Shown here in pieces: positions 48,018 through 56,666 of a stretch of DNA of 64,000 nt. The notes under the pieces were generated by a model. It was given only the letters and a program-made list of their open reading frames with translations, ran no database searches and was not told the origin of the DNA. This DNA is from Pirellulales bacterium. GTDB taxonomy: Bacteria; Planctomycetota; Planctomycetia; Pirellulales; Lacipirellulaceae. The translations under genes were made by a program, and so were the position numbers. The stretch is taken from contig JALHQZ010000001.1 of NCBI GenBank assembly GCA_022841705.1, positions 558,001 to 622,000 on the forward strand, given 5' to 3'. Positions within the stretch are counted from its first letter, which is position 1. Every line of letters starts with the position of its first letter.

Positions 48018-48298
48018 GATTGCGGCTACGGAAGGTCCAGTTTTGCGCGCTCAAAAAATCGGCAGAAATTCCTGTCGATCGCAACTGTAAATCCTAATTT
48101 TCAAAGAACTTACGTTCACAGGGACCGCGTTGAAACCGGCCGATTTTTGCCGATTTCGCTGCAAAGTGTTGCCAGTGAACAACTTATGTCCAAATCGCAC
48201 CACATCGGCACGTCGCCGGCGCAGCGCGATAAAGACCCACTACCCGTTATCGTCGGCGTCGTCGGTAAACTTCAACCAACCGGTAAAGTTTGCCAAAA

Positions 48299-48379
48299 AG
48301 TGGGGCAGGCTTTCCCGCCTGCCTGGGCATGGGCGAAAGCCTTTCACACTTCATAGCAGACTAGACAGCCTGCCCCACT
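48299..48379. repeat. Inverted repeat AGTGGGGCAGGCT
   Basis: Arms 48299-48311 and 48367-48379 are perfectly complementary over 13 bases, 55 bases apart; GGGCAGGC/GCCTGCC is repeated inside. The right arm overlaps the stop codon (48378-48380) of the YkgJ-family gene. Together with the HU promoter it accounts for much of the 464-bp gap 47914-48377; the remaining AT-richer part showed nothing else. Confidence 0.8.
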
Positions 48380-48803
48380 AAATACGGATTACCGCCTTCT
48401 GGGCGTCAATCTGCTCCAGCGAATAGAGCCTCCCCGTGCCGCTCCCCGGGCACACGCTGCAAGTTTGCTCCCAGTCGGCCGGCGTGCGGGTGGTGGAGTC
48501 CCAGAAGGGCCAGGTGCGGCACTGGCGGGGCCGGGCGGTGTAGACGGTGCATTTACGGGTGTCGTCGTCGAAGAACACGCAGGCCCCGTCGCGGCGTTCC
48601 TTCAGGCTTTTGCGCACGCCCACTTGCTTCACGAAGCGGCGTTCAAGCTCCGCCACGCTCATGCCAACCAGTTCGGCCAGCGCGGCGATCTCGGCATTGT
48701 TCACCCACACGTATCCCGGTGCCCCGGTGCAGCAATCGCCGCAGCCAGTGCATTTGAACTTGAGGCCGTCAGCGTACCAGGGGAGTTTGGCGGGTTCGGG
48801 CAT
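48378..48803 (-). CDS. YkgJ-family cysteine cluster protein
   Basis: 141 aa. Cysteines in the family pattern are FKCTGCGDCCTG (about 18-25), CVFFDDDTRKCTVYTARPRQC (about 75-95) and CSVCPG near the end, expected to bind zinc or an Fe-S cluster (PF03692). Function is unestablished; some members are linked to metal handling or RNA modification. The stop codon sits at the end of a dispersed repeat. Confidence 0.87.
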   Translation of the reverse strand: MPEPAKLPWYADGLKFKCTGCGDCCTGAPGYVWVNNAEIAALAELVGMSVAELERRFVKQVGVRKSLKERRDGACVFFDDDTRKCTVYTARPRQCRTWPFWDSTTRTPADWEQTCSVCPGSGTGRLYSLEQIDAQKAVIRI

Positions 48804-48852
48804 TGTGGTGTTAGCCGCGGGGCTCGCCCCCGCGCGTTGAGATTCTCTGATT

Positions 48853-48871
48853 CGGACCGCGTGGCGGTCCG
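48853..48871. repeat. Palindromic repeat family B, copy 2
   Basis: CGGACCGC-GTG-GCGGTCCG, 8-bp perfect arms, followed by GGCTAT. It is the inverted copy of the element at 31219-31237. Next to it (48816-48834) is an imperfect GC hairpin, so the whole 88-bp gap between the YkgJ and cysteine-desulfurase genes is palindromic. Confidence 0.8.
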
Positions 48872-48891
48872 GCTATTGAATAAGCGTTGAT

Positions 48892-50034
48892 TTACAAACT
48901 CGCGACGGCGGCGATGGTGGCCTCGATTTCCGCTTCAGTCGTGAAGCACCCAGGGCTCATTCGCACCGAACCTTCCGGCGCGCCAAGCGCCGCATGGATC
49001 CGCGCCGCGCAGTGCAAGCCGCTGCGAACTTCGATGCCAAACGAGGCGTCGAGCGCCACCGCCACGTCGTGGGCATCGTACCCTTCGAGGGTAAAGCTCA
49101 CAACGCCCGCGCGGAGGGCGTGCGGCGGTGGACCAAGCAGTTTGACTTTGGGGAGCCCTGTGAGGCCGGCGGCGAGTTGGGCCGTGACCGTGCAGACGTG
49201 CTCGCACAGGACTTTGCGGCCTTCGTGCTCGATATACGCGATGCCATCCGCCAACCCGGCGATCGGCGTGACGGCAAGGCTGCCCGCTTCGTACCGCTCG
49301 GGCATGGTGGCGGGCATTTCGGGGTCATCGCTCGCGCTGCCGACGCCCCCTTGCCAAATGGGCGTGAGTTCCGCTTCGAGGCCCGGTTCGATGTAGAGGA
49401 AGCCCGTGCCCGTCGGACCCAAGAGCCCCTTGTGACCGGGTGCGGCGATAAGGTCGAGGCCGTGCGATTCTGCATCCAGCGGGAGTCGGCCTACGGTTTG
49501 GGCGGCGTCGACCAGCAGCAGCGTCGGCGAACTGCGGAGCGCCGCCGCCACTTCGGCGATCGGCAGAATCGCGCCGGTCACGTTCGAAGCGTGCGTCATC
49601 ACCACCAGCCGTGTGGTGGGGGTGACGAGCGCGAGAATGTCGGCCGTGGTGACATGGCCCTGGGCGTCACACGGTGCGAAATCCACGACGCAGCCGAGCC
49701 GCTGCACGGCGGCGTGCAGCGGCCGCAGCACCGAGTTGTGTTCGCACACGGTGGTGACAACGTGATCGCCCGGCCGCAGCAGGCCGTGAATCGCGAGGTT
49801 CAGCGCCGCAGTCCCGTTGGCGGTGAAGACGATACGGTTGGGATCGCTAACACCGATCATCCGGGCGACGCCTGTCCGCGCTGCGGCAACGACTTTCGCT
49901 GATTCAATTGCCGACGAGTAAGCGCCGCGTCCGCTAGCGGCGCCGCACTCGCGCGCGAAGACGTCCATCGCGGTGTAGACGGTTTCGGGTTTTGGCCAAC
50001 TGGTGGCGGCGTTGTCGAGGTAAATGCGGGACAT
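48892..50034 (-). CDS. Class V aminotransferase, cysteine desulfurase-like
   Basis: 380 aa. PLP lysine in IAAPGHKGLLGPTG; other family blocks are MSRIYLDNAATSWPKP, FTANGTAALNLAIHGL, VVTTVCEHNSVLRPL and LLLVDAAQTVG. A conserved cysteine in VRSGLHCAARIHAALG matches the persulfide-forming Cys of group II (SufS/CsdA-like) desulfurases. It would release sulfur from cysteine. It lies downstream of moaA on the same strand with 101 bases between, so a role in sulfuration of MoaD is a reasonable inference. Confidence 0.88.
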   Translation of the reverse strand: MSRIYLDNAATSWPKPETVYTAMDVFARECGAASGRGAYSSAIESAKVVAAARTGVARMIGVSDPNRIVFTANGTAALNLAIHGLLRPGDHVVTTVCEHNSVLRPLHAAVQRLGCVVDFAPCDAQGHVTTADILALVTPTTRLVVMTHASNVTGAILPIAEVAAALRSSPTLLLVDAAQTVGRLPLDAESHGLDLIAAPGHKGLLGPTGTGFLYIEPGLEAELTPIWQGGVGSASDDPEMPATMPERYEAGSLAVTPIAGLADGIAYIEHEGRKVLCEHVCTVTAQLAAGLTGLPKVKLLGPPPHALRAGVVSFTLEGYDAHDVAVALDASFGIEVRSGLHCAARIHAALGAPEGSVRMSPGCFTTEAEIEATIAAVASL

Positions 50035-50050
50035 GGTTGATGAGAGGTTA

Positions 50051-50124
50051 GGGGATAGGGGTTAGAGAATAGAGCACGCAAGGCGGCTTCCAGGTTGGCC
50101 TAATCTCTATCCCCTATTCTCTAA
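50051..50124. repeat. Self-complementary low-complexity tract
   Basis: Purine-rich GGGGATAGGGGTTAGAGAATAG (50051-50072) has its complement nearby: CTATCCCC at 50107-50114 and CTATTCTCTAA at 50114-50124. It fills the gap between the desulfurase and moaA and could form a long imperfect hairpin. Confidence 0.75.
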
Positions 50125-50135
50125 TCTCTCTGTTT

Positions 50136-51143
50136 TTACCCTCCAATTTGATACATCGCGCGCTGGGGACGTAAAAAGCTCTCATCGTTTATCGCGTGCC
50201 CCGGCAATTTCGCGGCGACGGCGTCGGCCACGAGTTGCGCGAGCTCTTCATCGCTGGCCCCATTGCGAAGCAGCACGCGGGCGTCGTACTCGATGGTTGA
50301 AAACAAACAATTGCGAACTTGCCCTTCCGCCGTGAGACGCAACCGATTGCAATCCCCGCAGAAGGGTTCGCTGACGGAGTTGATGAACCCGATCCGCCCG
50401 CCGCCGGGGACGGTGTAATCAACGGCGGGCTGACTGGAGTCTTCGCGTTCGACGGGCATCAGCTCGCCAAAACGCTCGCCGAGGCGGCGCAAAACTTCGC
50501 TTCCGGTGAGCACCTGCTCATGGCTCCAGGTGTGTCCGGCGTCGAGCGGCATGTACTCGATGAAGCGGAGTTCGAGCCCGCGCTCGAGCGCGAACTCGGC
50601 GAGCGGGATGATCTCTTCTTCGGTAAACCCACGCAGCGACGTGGCGTTGAGCCGCGTCCCTTCAAAACCCGCCGCTTCGGCGGAGGCGATGCCGGCCAGA
50701 ACTTGGTCGAGCCCCGTGCGGCGGGAAATCTGTTCGAACTTCGCTTCGCGGAGGGTGTCGAGGCTGATGTTCAGGCGATCGAGCCCGGCCGTTTTGAGCG
50801 CCTCTGCTTGATCGGCCAGCAACATGCCGTTGGTCGTGAGCGCGATTTCTTCCACATCGGGTAGCGCAGCGAGTTGCGACACCAATTCTGACAGGTTGTG
50901 TCGTACCAGCGGTTCGCCTCCGGTGAGCCGAACTTTGCGCACGCCGTGGGCGGAGAGGATCCGCACGAAGCGGGTGATTTCTTCGAACGAGAGAATTTCG
51001 TTCCGCGGCAGAAACTTCACCCCCGTTGCCGGCATGCAATACGCGCAGCGAATGTTGCAGCGGTCGGTCACACTCACGCGCAGGCTGGTGTGAACGCGGC
51101 CGAAGCGATCGACCAGCGGGGCAGGGGCCAGGGCTGTGTTCAT
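50136..51143 (-). CDS. moaA: GTP 3',8-cyclase MoaA
   Basis: 335 aa from ATG 51143, overlapping the moaE stop by 4 bases (ATGA). Radical-SAM cluster CNIRCAYC (C29, C33, C36), the GGEPL motif in VRLTGGEPLVRH, and the second cluster FCGDCNRLRLTAEGQVRNC near the C-terminus. The terminal Gly-Gly (QIGG), needed for activity, is present. It converts GTP to 3',8-cyclo-GTP, the first step of molybdopterin synthesis. Confidence 0.96.
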   Translation of the reverse strand: MNTALAPAPLVDRFGRVHTSLRVSVTDRCNIRCAYCMPATGVKFLPRNEILSFEEITRFVRILSAHGVRKVRLTGGEPLVRHNLSELVSQLAALPDVEEIALTTNGMLLADQAEALKTAGLDRLNISLDTLREAKFEQISRRTGLDQVLAGIASAEAAGFEGTRLNATSLRGFTEEEIIPLAEFALERGLELRFIEYMPLDAGHTWSHEQVLTGSEVLRRLGERFGELMPVEREDSSQPAVDYTVPGGGRIGFINSVSEPFCGDCNRLRLTAEGQVRNCLFSTIEYDARVLLRNGASDEELAQLVADAVAAKLPGHAINDESFLRPQRAMYQIGG

Positions 51144-51562
51144 GGCGTCACCCCCTCGGGATGAACCCACGAAGTGGCGCCGGCGGGATCGATCTCCTGC
51201 TTCCAAATCGGGACGGTCGTTTTCAGTTCGTCGATCAACCACTTCGCCGCCGCGAACGCCGCTTCCCGATGCGGGCTGCTGGCGACCACCGCCACGCTCG
51301 CTTCGATCAATGGCACGAGACCCAAACGGTGAACGATCGCGCACTCGACCAGCGGCCAACGCTCGCGGGCCGTTTGTTCAAGCCGCATTAGTTCCGCTTC
51401 GGCGAGCGTGGCGTGCGCTTCGTAGTTGAGCGCCGCGGTTCGCACACTGCCCGTCAACTCACGCGTGATGCCCAGAAACAACACCACCGCCCCCGCCGCC
51501 GGCTGCTGCGCAGCGGCGAGCAGCGAGGTTGCGTCAATCGGATTGGTGGTGAGTTGGATCAT
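51140..51562 (-). CDS. moaE: Molybdopterin synthase catalytic subunit MoaE
   Basis: 140 aa. GAVVLFLGITRELTGS, LNYEAHATLAEAELMRL, VHRLGLVPLIEASVAVVASSPHR and KTTVPIWKQE (catalytic Lys) are all present. With MoaD it transfers sulfur to cPMP. The gene overlaps moaA by 4 bases, so the two are translationally coupled. Confidence 0.95.
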   Translation of the reverse strand: MIQLTTNPIDATSLLAAAQQPAAGAVVLFLGITRELTGSVRTAALNYEAHATLAEAELMRLEQTARERWPLVECAIVHRLGLVPLIEASVAVVASSPHREAAFAAAKWLIDELKTTVPIWKQEIDPAGATSWVHPEGVTP

Positions 51563-51589
51563 TCCGAGTTGGGGGCGATCAAAGTCGCG

Positions 51590-51892
51590 CTAGTAGTTGC
51601 CGAAAGTTGGACCAAACAGAAAAACTTTGACCAGGTAAAGCCAGGAAAAGTTGATAATGAATGCCCAGTCCGTAAGCCGCGATTTCGAGTAGCAGGCGCG
51701 AATGAGGACCGATACCCAACACACGATCATTAATGAGATCGATCCTAACGCAATCGACCACGCCTCTATCTGTCGTGCACAGCCGCTTTGAGAATACAAG
51801 TAGGGAACAATTACGAGAACGTAAGCTATCCAGTACAAGATTGGAGCCCAACAGAGCAAATTATCGACTATGGCGCCAAGGAATGTTCGCAT
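51590..51892 (-). CDS. Orphan membrane protein inside the moa operon
   Basis: 100 aa with three likely membrane helices (ILYWIAYVLVIVPYLY, IEAWSIALGSISLMIVCW, FIINFSWLYLVKVFLFG). It sits between moaD and moaE in a clearly AT-richer stretch (about 51590-51930) than its neighbours. No family was recognised. Codon and base composition suggest a late insertion into the operon. It could be a chance frame, but the membrane pattern and ATG start favour a real gene. Confidence 0.5.
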   Translation of the reverse strand: MRTFLGAIVDNLLCWAPILYWIAYVLVIVPYLYSQSGCARQIEAWSIALGSISLMIVCWVSVLIRACYSKSRLTDWAFIINFSWLYLVKVFLFGPTFGNY

Positions 51893-51932
51893 AGTTGATT
51901 CAGAGTTAGCTGAGTCGAAATCTACGGGAGTG

Positions 51933-52178
51933 CTACCCGCCGCTCACGGGCGGGATTAGCGTCAGTTTACCGTCCGGCGGCAGTGGCGCGTCATCGGCAA
52001 GAAATTCGCGGTCGGTGGCGAAACGGCTGCGCTGGGCGAGGCCTGCCAACTTGGGGTGTGTGAGCGCCAACGCCGCGCGGCCATCACGCACCTTGCCGCC
52101 GGCCGGTGCCTCGACCACCACTTCGCCGGCGCCGGCGAGTTCTCGGGCCGCGGCGAAGAGTTGCACGGTTAGGGTCAT
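51933..52178 (-). CDS. moaD: Molybdopterin synthase sulfur carrier MoaD
   Basis: 81 aa, ubiquitin-like: MTLTVQLFAAARELAG at the N-terminus and LIPPVSGG at the C-terminus, whose Gly-Gly is adenylated and thiocarboxylated. Its start overlaps the stop of the upstream oxidoreductase by 4 bases (ATGA). No moeB-type adenylating gene is next to it. Confidence 0.92.
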   Translation of the reverse strand: MTLTVQLFAAARELAGAGEVVVEAPAGGKVRDGRAALALTHPKLAGLAQRSRFATDREFLADDAPLPPDGKLTLIPPVSGG

Positions 52179-55117
52179 CGTTCTTTTCCGCTTCGCGTTA
52201 GGCCCGGCAGTTTAAGTCGCGTCGCCAAGTCGGGGAGCAAACCGTAGCTTAGCGCCAAAATCTTGAGCGGATGAAGAGTAGTGATGCGCGCCCCTTGGTC
52301 AATCTGCATTTTACACGTGCAGCACTCGGTCGTCGCGAAGTCGTACTTGCCGCGGCGAATGTGGGACAGCAGGGGCAGGCCGGCCCGCAAGCTGCTGCGG
52401 TAGTTTTGCTGCTTCATGCCAAAGGTGCCCGCCATGCCGCTGCAACCTTTTTCGACTCGATCGAGCCGCAATTCGGGGATGAGCCGCAGCAGGTTTTCGG
52501 TGGGGGCGCCGATTTCGAGCGCCCGCAAGTGGCACGGCACATGGTAGGCGATCCGCAGCGGCAGCGGGGCGAAGTCCAATTTCAGACCGCCACGCTGGTG
52601 CAGCCGCCACAGATAGTGCCCCGCATCGGTGACGCTTTCGGCCACAAGCTGCGCGTCTTCATCATCTGCCAAGAGCAGCGGATACTCTCGCCGCAGCGCG
52701 AGAGCTGCCGAGGGTTCCGTCGCCACAATTGTGTACCCTTGCCGCACCGCCTCGGCCAAGAGTTGCACGTTGCGTGCCGCGATCCGCCGCGCCGGATCAA
52801 GCGCGCCTTGGCTGATCATCACCATCGCCGAGTGCAGTTGGTTATCGGGGACGAAGAGCGCGACATCATGCCGCTTCAGAATCCGCTCAAACGACCGGGC
52901 GAGTTCCGAGTCGTAATAGTTCGCGTACGTATCGATGAAGTAGAGCACCTTCTCCGGCGCATCGTCCTGCCGTTTGTTGAGTTTACGGCTGATCGCTTGG
53001 CCGAGATACGTGCGGCGGTTGATCTTTGGCAGTTTTCGGCCCTGCGCGAGCCCAATCGTGCGTTCCAAGAACCACCGGACCGATGGGGTGCGCATCAGCA
53101 GGTTGGTGGTCAGTGGCAGTTTGTTGGCGATTCGGCTGAGTGTGTCGATGCGGGTCGAAAGCCAATCGGCAATTCGCAGGCCATTCGTCTTCACATACTC
53201 GGCTTTCGCTTCCAGCATCAGCTTGGGGATGTCCACAGCGGCGGGGCATTCGAGCCGGCACATGTGGCAGCCAACGCACAGGTCGGCGATCCGCTTAAAG
53301 CTGTCTTGCCGAACCATGTCTGGCGGCAGCTGGCCGTTCAGCACGCTCCGCATGAGGTTCGCCTTCGCCCGCGGCGACGCTTCTTCCCGTGGGCTGAACC
53401 GATTGATGGGGCACATCCGCGTCTCGGCACTGTCGGTCCGGCAGGCGCCGCAGCCGTTGCAGGCCCGGGCGGCGGCGAGCGCTTCTTCCGCCGTCCATGC
53501 GAGTTGCAACTCGTAGGTTCGCGGCGGCTCGGCGGGGGTTGGTTCGGCGTCAAGCGCGAACTGCGGCCGAACGTTGTGGCTCATCCGTGCGCCGGGCGCG
53601 GGAACGATCTTGCCCGGATTGAGGATGCCGGCCGGGTCGAAAATGCGTTTCACATCGCGGAACACATTCACCAGCGGACCGTGCTGCCGCGAGGTGAACG
53701 GCGTGCGGCTGAGGCCATCGCCATGTTCGCCGCTGACGGAACCGCCGAGCAGCCACACCTTTTCGTAGAGCTCGAGCGCGAGGAGCTCCAGCCGGCGCAC
53801 GTCATCCCGATTTGTGAGGTCCAGAATCGGCCGAATGTGGAGCTGACCCTGCACGGCATGGCCGAACAACGCGGCGGTGACATCCTGCTGTTTGAGCACG
53901 TCCTGCATGTGCCGCAGAAAAAGGGGCAGGGCAGTAGGGGGGAGCGCGACATCTTCCACCCCCGGCAGCGCCCGGCGGTTGCCGCGAAGCCGATGCAGCG
54001 TGGGCACGAAGCGCTGCGCGAGCCGCCAGTAGAGCTGCTCGTCGGCCGCGTCCTCGGCCCGCAAACTTCCTGCGGCAAGGGCTTCGTCGTACTGCACGCG
54101 CTCGATCGCTTGCTGCAGCGAATCGCGCACTGCGCGGGGCGTGTCGCCAAAAAACTCGACTAGCAGCACCGCCTCGGCCGCCCCGGGCACGAGCAGTTCA
54201 TATCGGCTATCGTTCTCCCGCGCGAGACTCAAGTGGCGCCGGTCCATCAGGTCACAAGCCGCCGGGCCGAGAGGAGCGAGTTCTTGCGAGGCGCGGGCCG
54301 CCTTTTCGAGACTATCGAAGAAGAGCAGCGCGCTCCCCTTAGCGGCCGGCAGCGGCTGGGTCGCGAGGCGAAGTTCCGTGATCAGCCCCAACGTCCCTTC
54401 GCTGCCAACCAATAGTCGCCGCAGATCGACACCGTTTTTTGTCGCCGCTTGAAGGGCATAGCCGCTGCTGTTCGCCGGGCACTGGGGCGTGTGCCGCTCG
54501 ATTATCTCCCGCTTCTCGGCGGCGAGTGCTGCCAGTTCGGTTTCGAAGTTCGTCCGTCGTTCGGCTCCGCGCGGATCGGCTGCTTCGCCGAGATCGACAA
54601 CTTCACCGCCGGCCAGCACCACCGTCATCCCGAGCACATGATCGCGCGGCGAACCGTACACGGGCCGATGGCTGCCGGCGCCATCCACGCTCACCACCCC
54701 GCCGAGCGTGGTGACTTCGCTCATCGCCGGATCGGGGCCAAAACAGCGGCCGGTCGGCGCAAGATGCTTGTTCAGCTCCGCGTGAACAACGCCCGGTTGC
54801 AGCGTGATATCGGTTTCGCTTTGCGTGATGATCCGCCGCATGTAGCGGGAGAAATCAACCACAATTCCCGGCCCCACCGCTCCGCCGGCCAGCCCTGAGC
54901 CGGCGCCTCGGGCGTGAACAGGTAGATTCTGCTCCGCTGCGTATTTGAGCGTGGCCGCAACATCGGCCGTGTGCCGCGGCCGGACCACTGCGGTGGGCAC
55001 AATTTCGTACAGGCTAGCGTCTGTGGCGTATTGTTGCAGAAACAGCCGATCACACCGCACATCGCCGGCCACTAGCCCCCGCAAATCCTCTTCAATCCGT
55101 TGCCGTTCAGGAGTCAT
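52175..55117 (-). CDS. FAD-linked oxidase / Fe-S oxidoreductase fusion (D-lactate or glycolate dehydrogenase type)
   Basis: 980 aa. N-terminal FAD-binding PCMH domain (about 40-260, VHARGAGSGLAGGAVGPG), FAD-oxidase C-domain (about 270-520), then two ferredoxin-like motifs (CNGCGACRTDSAETRMCP and CVGCHMCRLECPAAVDIPK) and a CCG-type C-terminal domain (CHLRALEIGAPTEN, KGCSGMAGTFGMK). This is the GlcD-plus-GlcF fusion found in many bacteria, oxidising a 2-hydroxy acid and passing electrons to the membrane. Substrate not determined. It is first in the moa operon by overlap, an odd partner for cofactor genes. Confidence 0.9.
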   Translation of the reverse strand: MTPERQRIEEDLRGLVAGDVRCDRLFLQQYATDASLYEIVPTAVVRPRHTADVAATLKYAAEQNLPVHARGAGSGLAGGAVGPGIVVDFSRYMRRIITQSETDITLQPGVVHAELNKHLAPTGRCFGPDPAMSEVTTLGGVVSVDGAGSHRPVYGSPRDHVLGMTVVLAGGEVVDLGEAADPRGAERRTNFETELAALAAEKREIIERHTPQCPANSSGYALQAATKNGVDLRRLLVGSEGTLGLITELRLATQPLPAAKGSALLFFDSLEKAARASQELAPLGPAACDLMDRRHLSLARENDSRYELLVPGAAEAVLLVEFFGDTPRAVRDSLQQAIERVQYDEALAAGSLRAEDAADEQLYWRLAQRFVPTLHRLRGNRRALPGVEDVALPPTALPLFLRHMQDVLKQQDVTAALFGHAVQGQLHIRPILDLTNRDDVRRLELLALELYEKVWLLGGSVSGEHGDGLSRTPFTSRQHGPLVNVFRDVKRIFDPAGILNPGKIVPAPGARMSHNVRPQFALDAEPTPAEPPRTYELQLAWTAEEALAAARACNGCGACRTDSAETRMCPINRFSPREEASPRAKANLMRSVLNGQLPPDMVRQDSFKRIADLCVGCHMCRLECPAAVDIPKLMLEAKAEYVKTNGLRIADWLSTRIDTLSRIANKLPLTTNLLMRTPSVRWFLERTIGLAQGRKLPKINRRTYLGQAISRKLNKRQDDAPEKVLYFIDTYANYYDSELARSFERILKRHDVALFVPDNQLHSAMVMISQGALDPARRIAARNVQLLAEAVRQGYTIVATEPSAALALRREYPLLLADDEDAQLVAESVTDAGHYLWRLHQRGGLKLDFAPLPLRIAYHVPCHLRALEIGAPTENLLRLIPELRLDRVEKGCSGMAGTFGMKQQNYRSSLRAGLPLLSHIRRGKYDFATTECCTCKMQIDQGARITTLHPLKILALSYGLLPDLATRLKLPGLTRSGKER

Positions 55118-55140
55118 GCGAAGGGGGATTTACGGTTAAA

Positions 55141-55322
55141 CACAGAGGGCACGGAGGGGAAACACAGAGGGAACTGAGAGAGATTGATTCTCAACCAATT
55201 GGAAGAGCGAGAGTTAACGTTGGCCTAGAGAGTAAATCGGAGTTGAATTGAGCCTCCAACACCACCACTTCCTTCTCCTTCTTCCTCTGTGACTTCCCTC
55301 CGCGTCCTCTGTGCCCTCTGTG
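55141..55322. repeat. Inverted CACAGAGGGCAC tracts
   Basis: CACAGAGGGCAC (55141-55152) and its complement GTGCCCTCTGTG (55311-55322) bracket the gap between folE and the oxidoreductase; internal CACAGAGG/GGAGGG units repeat approximately. It is the same type of purine-rich pair as at 50051-50124. Confidence 0.75.
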
Positions 55323-55336
55323 TTGAATCGTCTTCT

Positions 55337-55930
55337 TTACTTCCGGTCGCCGAAAATCAGGTTCATCACTTCCGAGCGGCTCGACAGGTTGCTGCGGAAC
55401 ACCCCCTTCATCGAACTGGTCACCATCATGCTACCCGGCTTGCGGACGCCGCGAATGGTCATACAGGAATGCGAGGCTTCGATCACCACGGCCACCCCTT
55501 TGGCATCGAGCTCTTGGGTCATCAGATCGGCGATCGTTTCCGTCATGCGTTCCTGCACCTGCGGCCGGCGCGAGACGTCCTCCACCACCCGGGCGATTTT
55601 CGACAGGCCCACCACTTTCCCGTTGGGCACGTACCCAATATGCGCCTTGCCGGTGAAGGGGAGCAAATGGTGTTCGCACATGCTGGCAAAGCCAATGTCG
55701 CGAACTAGCACCATTTCGTCGTACTTTTCGGTGAAAACCTTTTGCAGGTGGATTCGCGGGTCGCGGTGCAGGCCGGAAAACATCTCGGCGTACATCCGGG
55801 CGACGCGGTCCGGGGTTTCCAGCAGGCCCTCGCGCGCGGGGTTTTCGCCGACCGCGGCCAGAATTTCCCGCACCGCCCGGGCGATGCGGGGGAGGTCAAC
55901 TGAGCTTGGTTTGTGTTTTTCAGCCGGCAT
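55337..55930 (-). CDS. folE: GTP cyclohydrolase I
   Basis: 197 aa. Zinc ligands in [19 protein letters not shown] and a cysteine in [14 protein letters not shown], with [21 protein letters not shown]. These are the full type I signatures. It makes dihydroneopterin triphosphate from GTP for folate. Start MPAEKHKP at 55930. Confidence 0.96.
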   Translation of the reverse strand: MPAEKHKPSSVDLPRIARAVREILAAVGENPAREGLLETPDRVARMYAEMFSGLHRDPRIHLQKVFTEKYDEMVLVRDIGFASMCEHHLLPFTGKAHIGYVPNGKVVGLSKIARVVEDVSRRPQVQERMTETIADLMTQELDAKGVAVVIEASHSCMTIRGVRKPGSMMVTSSMKGVFRSNLSSRSEVMNLIFGDRK

Positions 55931-56200
55931 GAAGGTTCTTTCGTAATTTGGGACATTCCCCGCTCTTCGTCCGCCCTTCGTTCAGGGTAATGGGCGGGGC
56001 AGGGGAGGGGATAGGGGGTAAATCCCCGCTTTCCTCCGCACAGTTTCGCCAGCCGTATTCTCCGCACCAATTGCACGGGATGCGATCCTGAAAAACATTT
56101 CAGCCGAAGCTATTGACAATCCGCCAAATAGTGATAATTTGTTCACTTATCGCGTCGTCTCCAGGTTCGGGGCAGACGTATCGGCGTAGGGAGATTGAAA

Positions 56201-56662
56201 ATGGTCGGACATTGGCTCCTGACGGGCTCAACTTACGGGGCGTGGTGGCCGAGTGCGCCAGCGGATTCGGTTCGCTGGATCGACTTGCGGCCGCCACCGG
56301 TGCGGTTTTCACGCGAGCAAGCCAGGATTGTCGGCGAGACCTTCCAAGCGACCGCCTCTTTCCGCGACTGGCGGCTGCTTGCCGTGGCGGTGATGAAGGA
56401 TGAGTTCCAGATCGTGCTCCGCGCGCCGCACAACCTGCGGAGCGAGAAGCTGCTGTGGGAATTCAAAGCCTACGCCGGCCGCGAGCTGAACTCCCGCTTC
56501 GCCCGACCTGCCTCCCGCACTTGGTGGATACCGGGCGGCTCACGCCGCGCATTGCGTGACGACCGCGCCGTGGCCGATGCGGTGAACTGCGTGCTGTTTA
56601 ACAACCCGGCCGCGCTGTACACGTGGCGGCCGCACGGCGCGCCACGAACGGTTGCGATTTAG
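56201..56662 (+). CDS. Degenerate REP-associated transposase-like (Y1/IS200-type) protein
   Basis: 153 aa from ATG 56201, with AGGGAGA 6 bases upstream (the TTG at 56195 is not used). The pattern WLLTGSTYGAWWPS, LLWEFKAYAGRELNSRF, RPASRTWWIPGGSRRALRDDRAV and AVNCVLFNNPAALYTW follows TnpA-REP (RAYT) proteins. The catalytic HUH motif, MPxHVHLLV in active members, reads MKDEFQIVL, so both His are lost while the Tyr in FKAYAG remains. It is intact as a gene but probably inactive as a nuclease. The surrounding genome is rich in palindromes, typical RAYT substrates. Confidence 0.72.
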   Translation: MVGHWLLTGSTYGAWWPSAPADSVRWIDLRPPPVRFSREQARIVGETFQATASFRDWRLLAVAVMKDEFQIVLRAPHNLRSEKLLWEFKAYAGRELNSRFARPASRTWWIPGGSRRALRDDRAVADAVNCVLFNNPAALYTWRPHGAPRTVAI

Positions 56663-56666
56663 ACGC

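Noticed and set aside
52271..54163. 630-codon + strand frame opposite the FAD/Fe-S oxidoreductase
   Set aside because: Shadow frame; the minus strand encodes complete PCMH, ferredoxin-like and CCG motifs.
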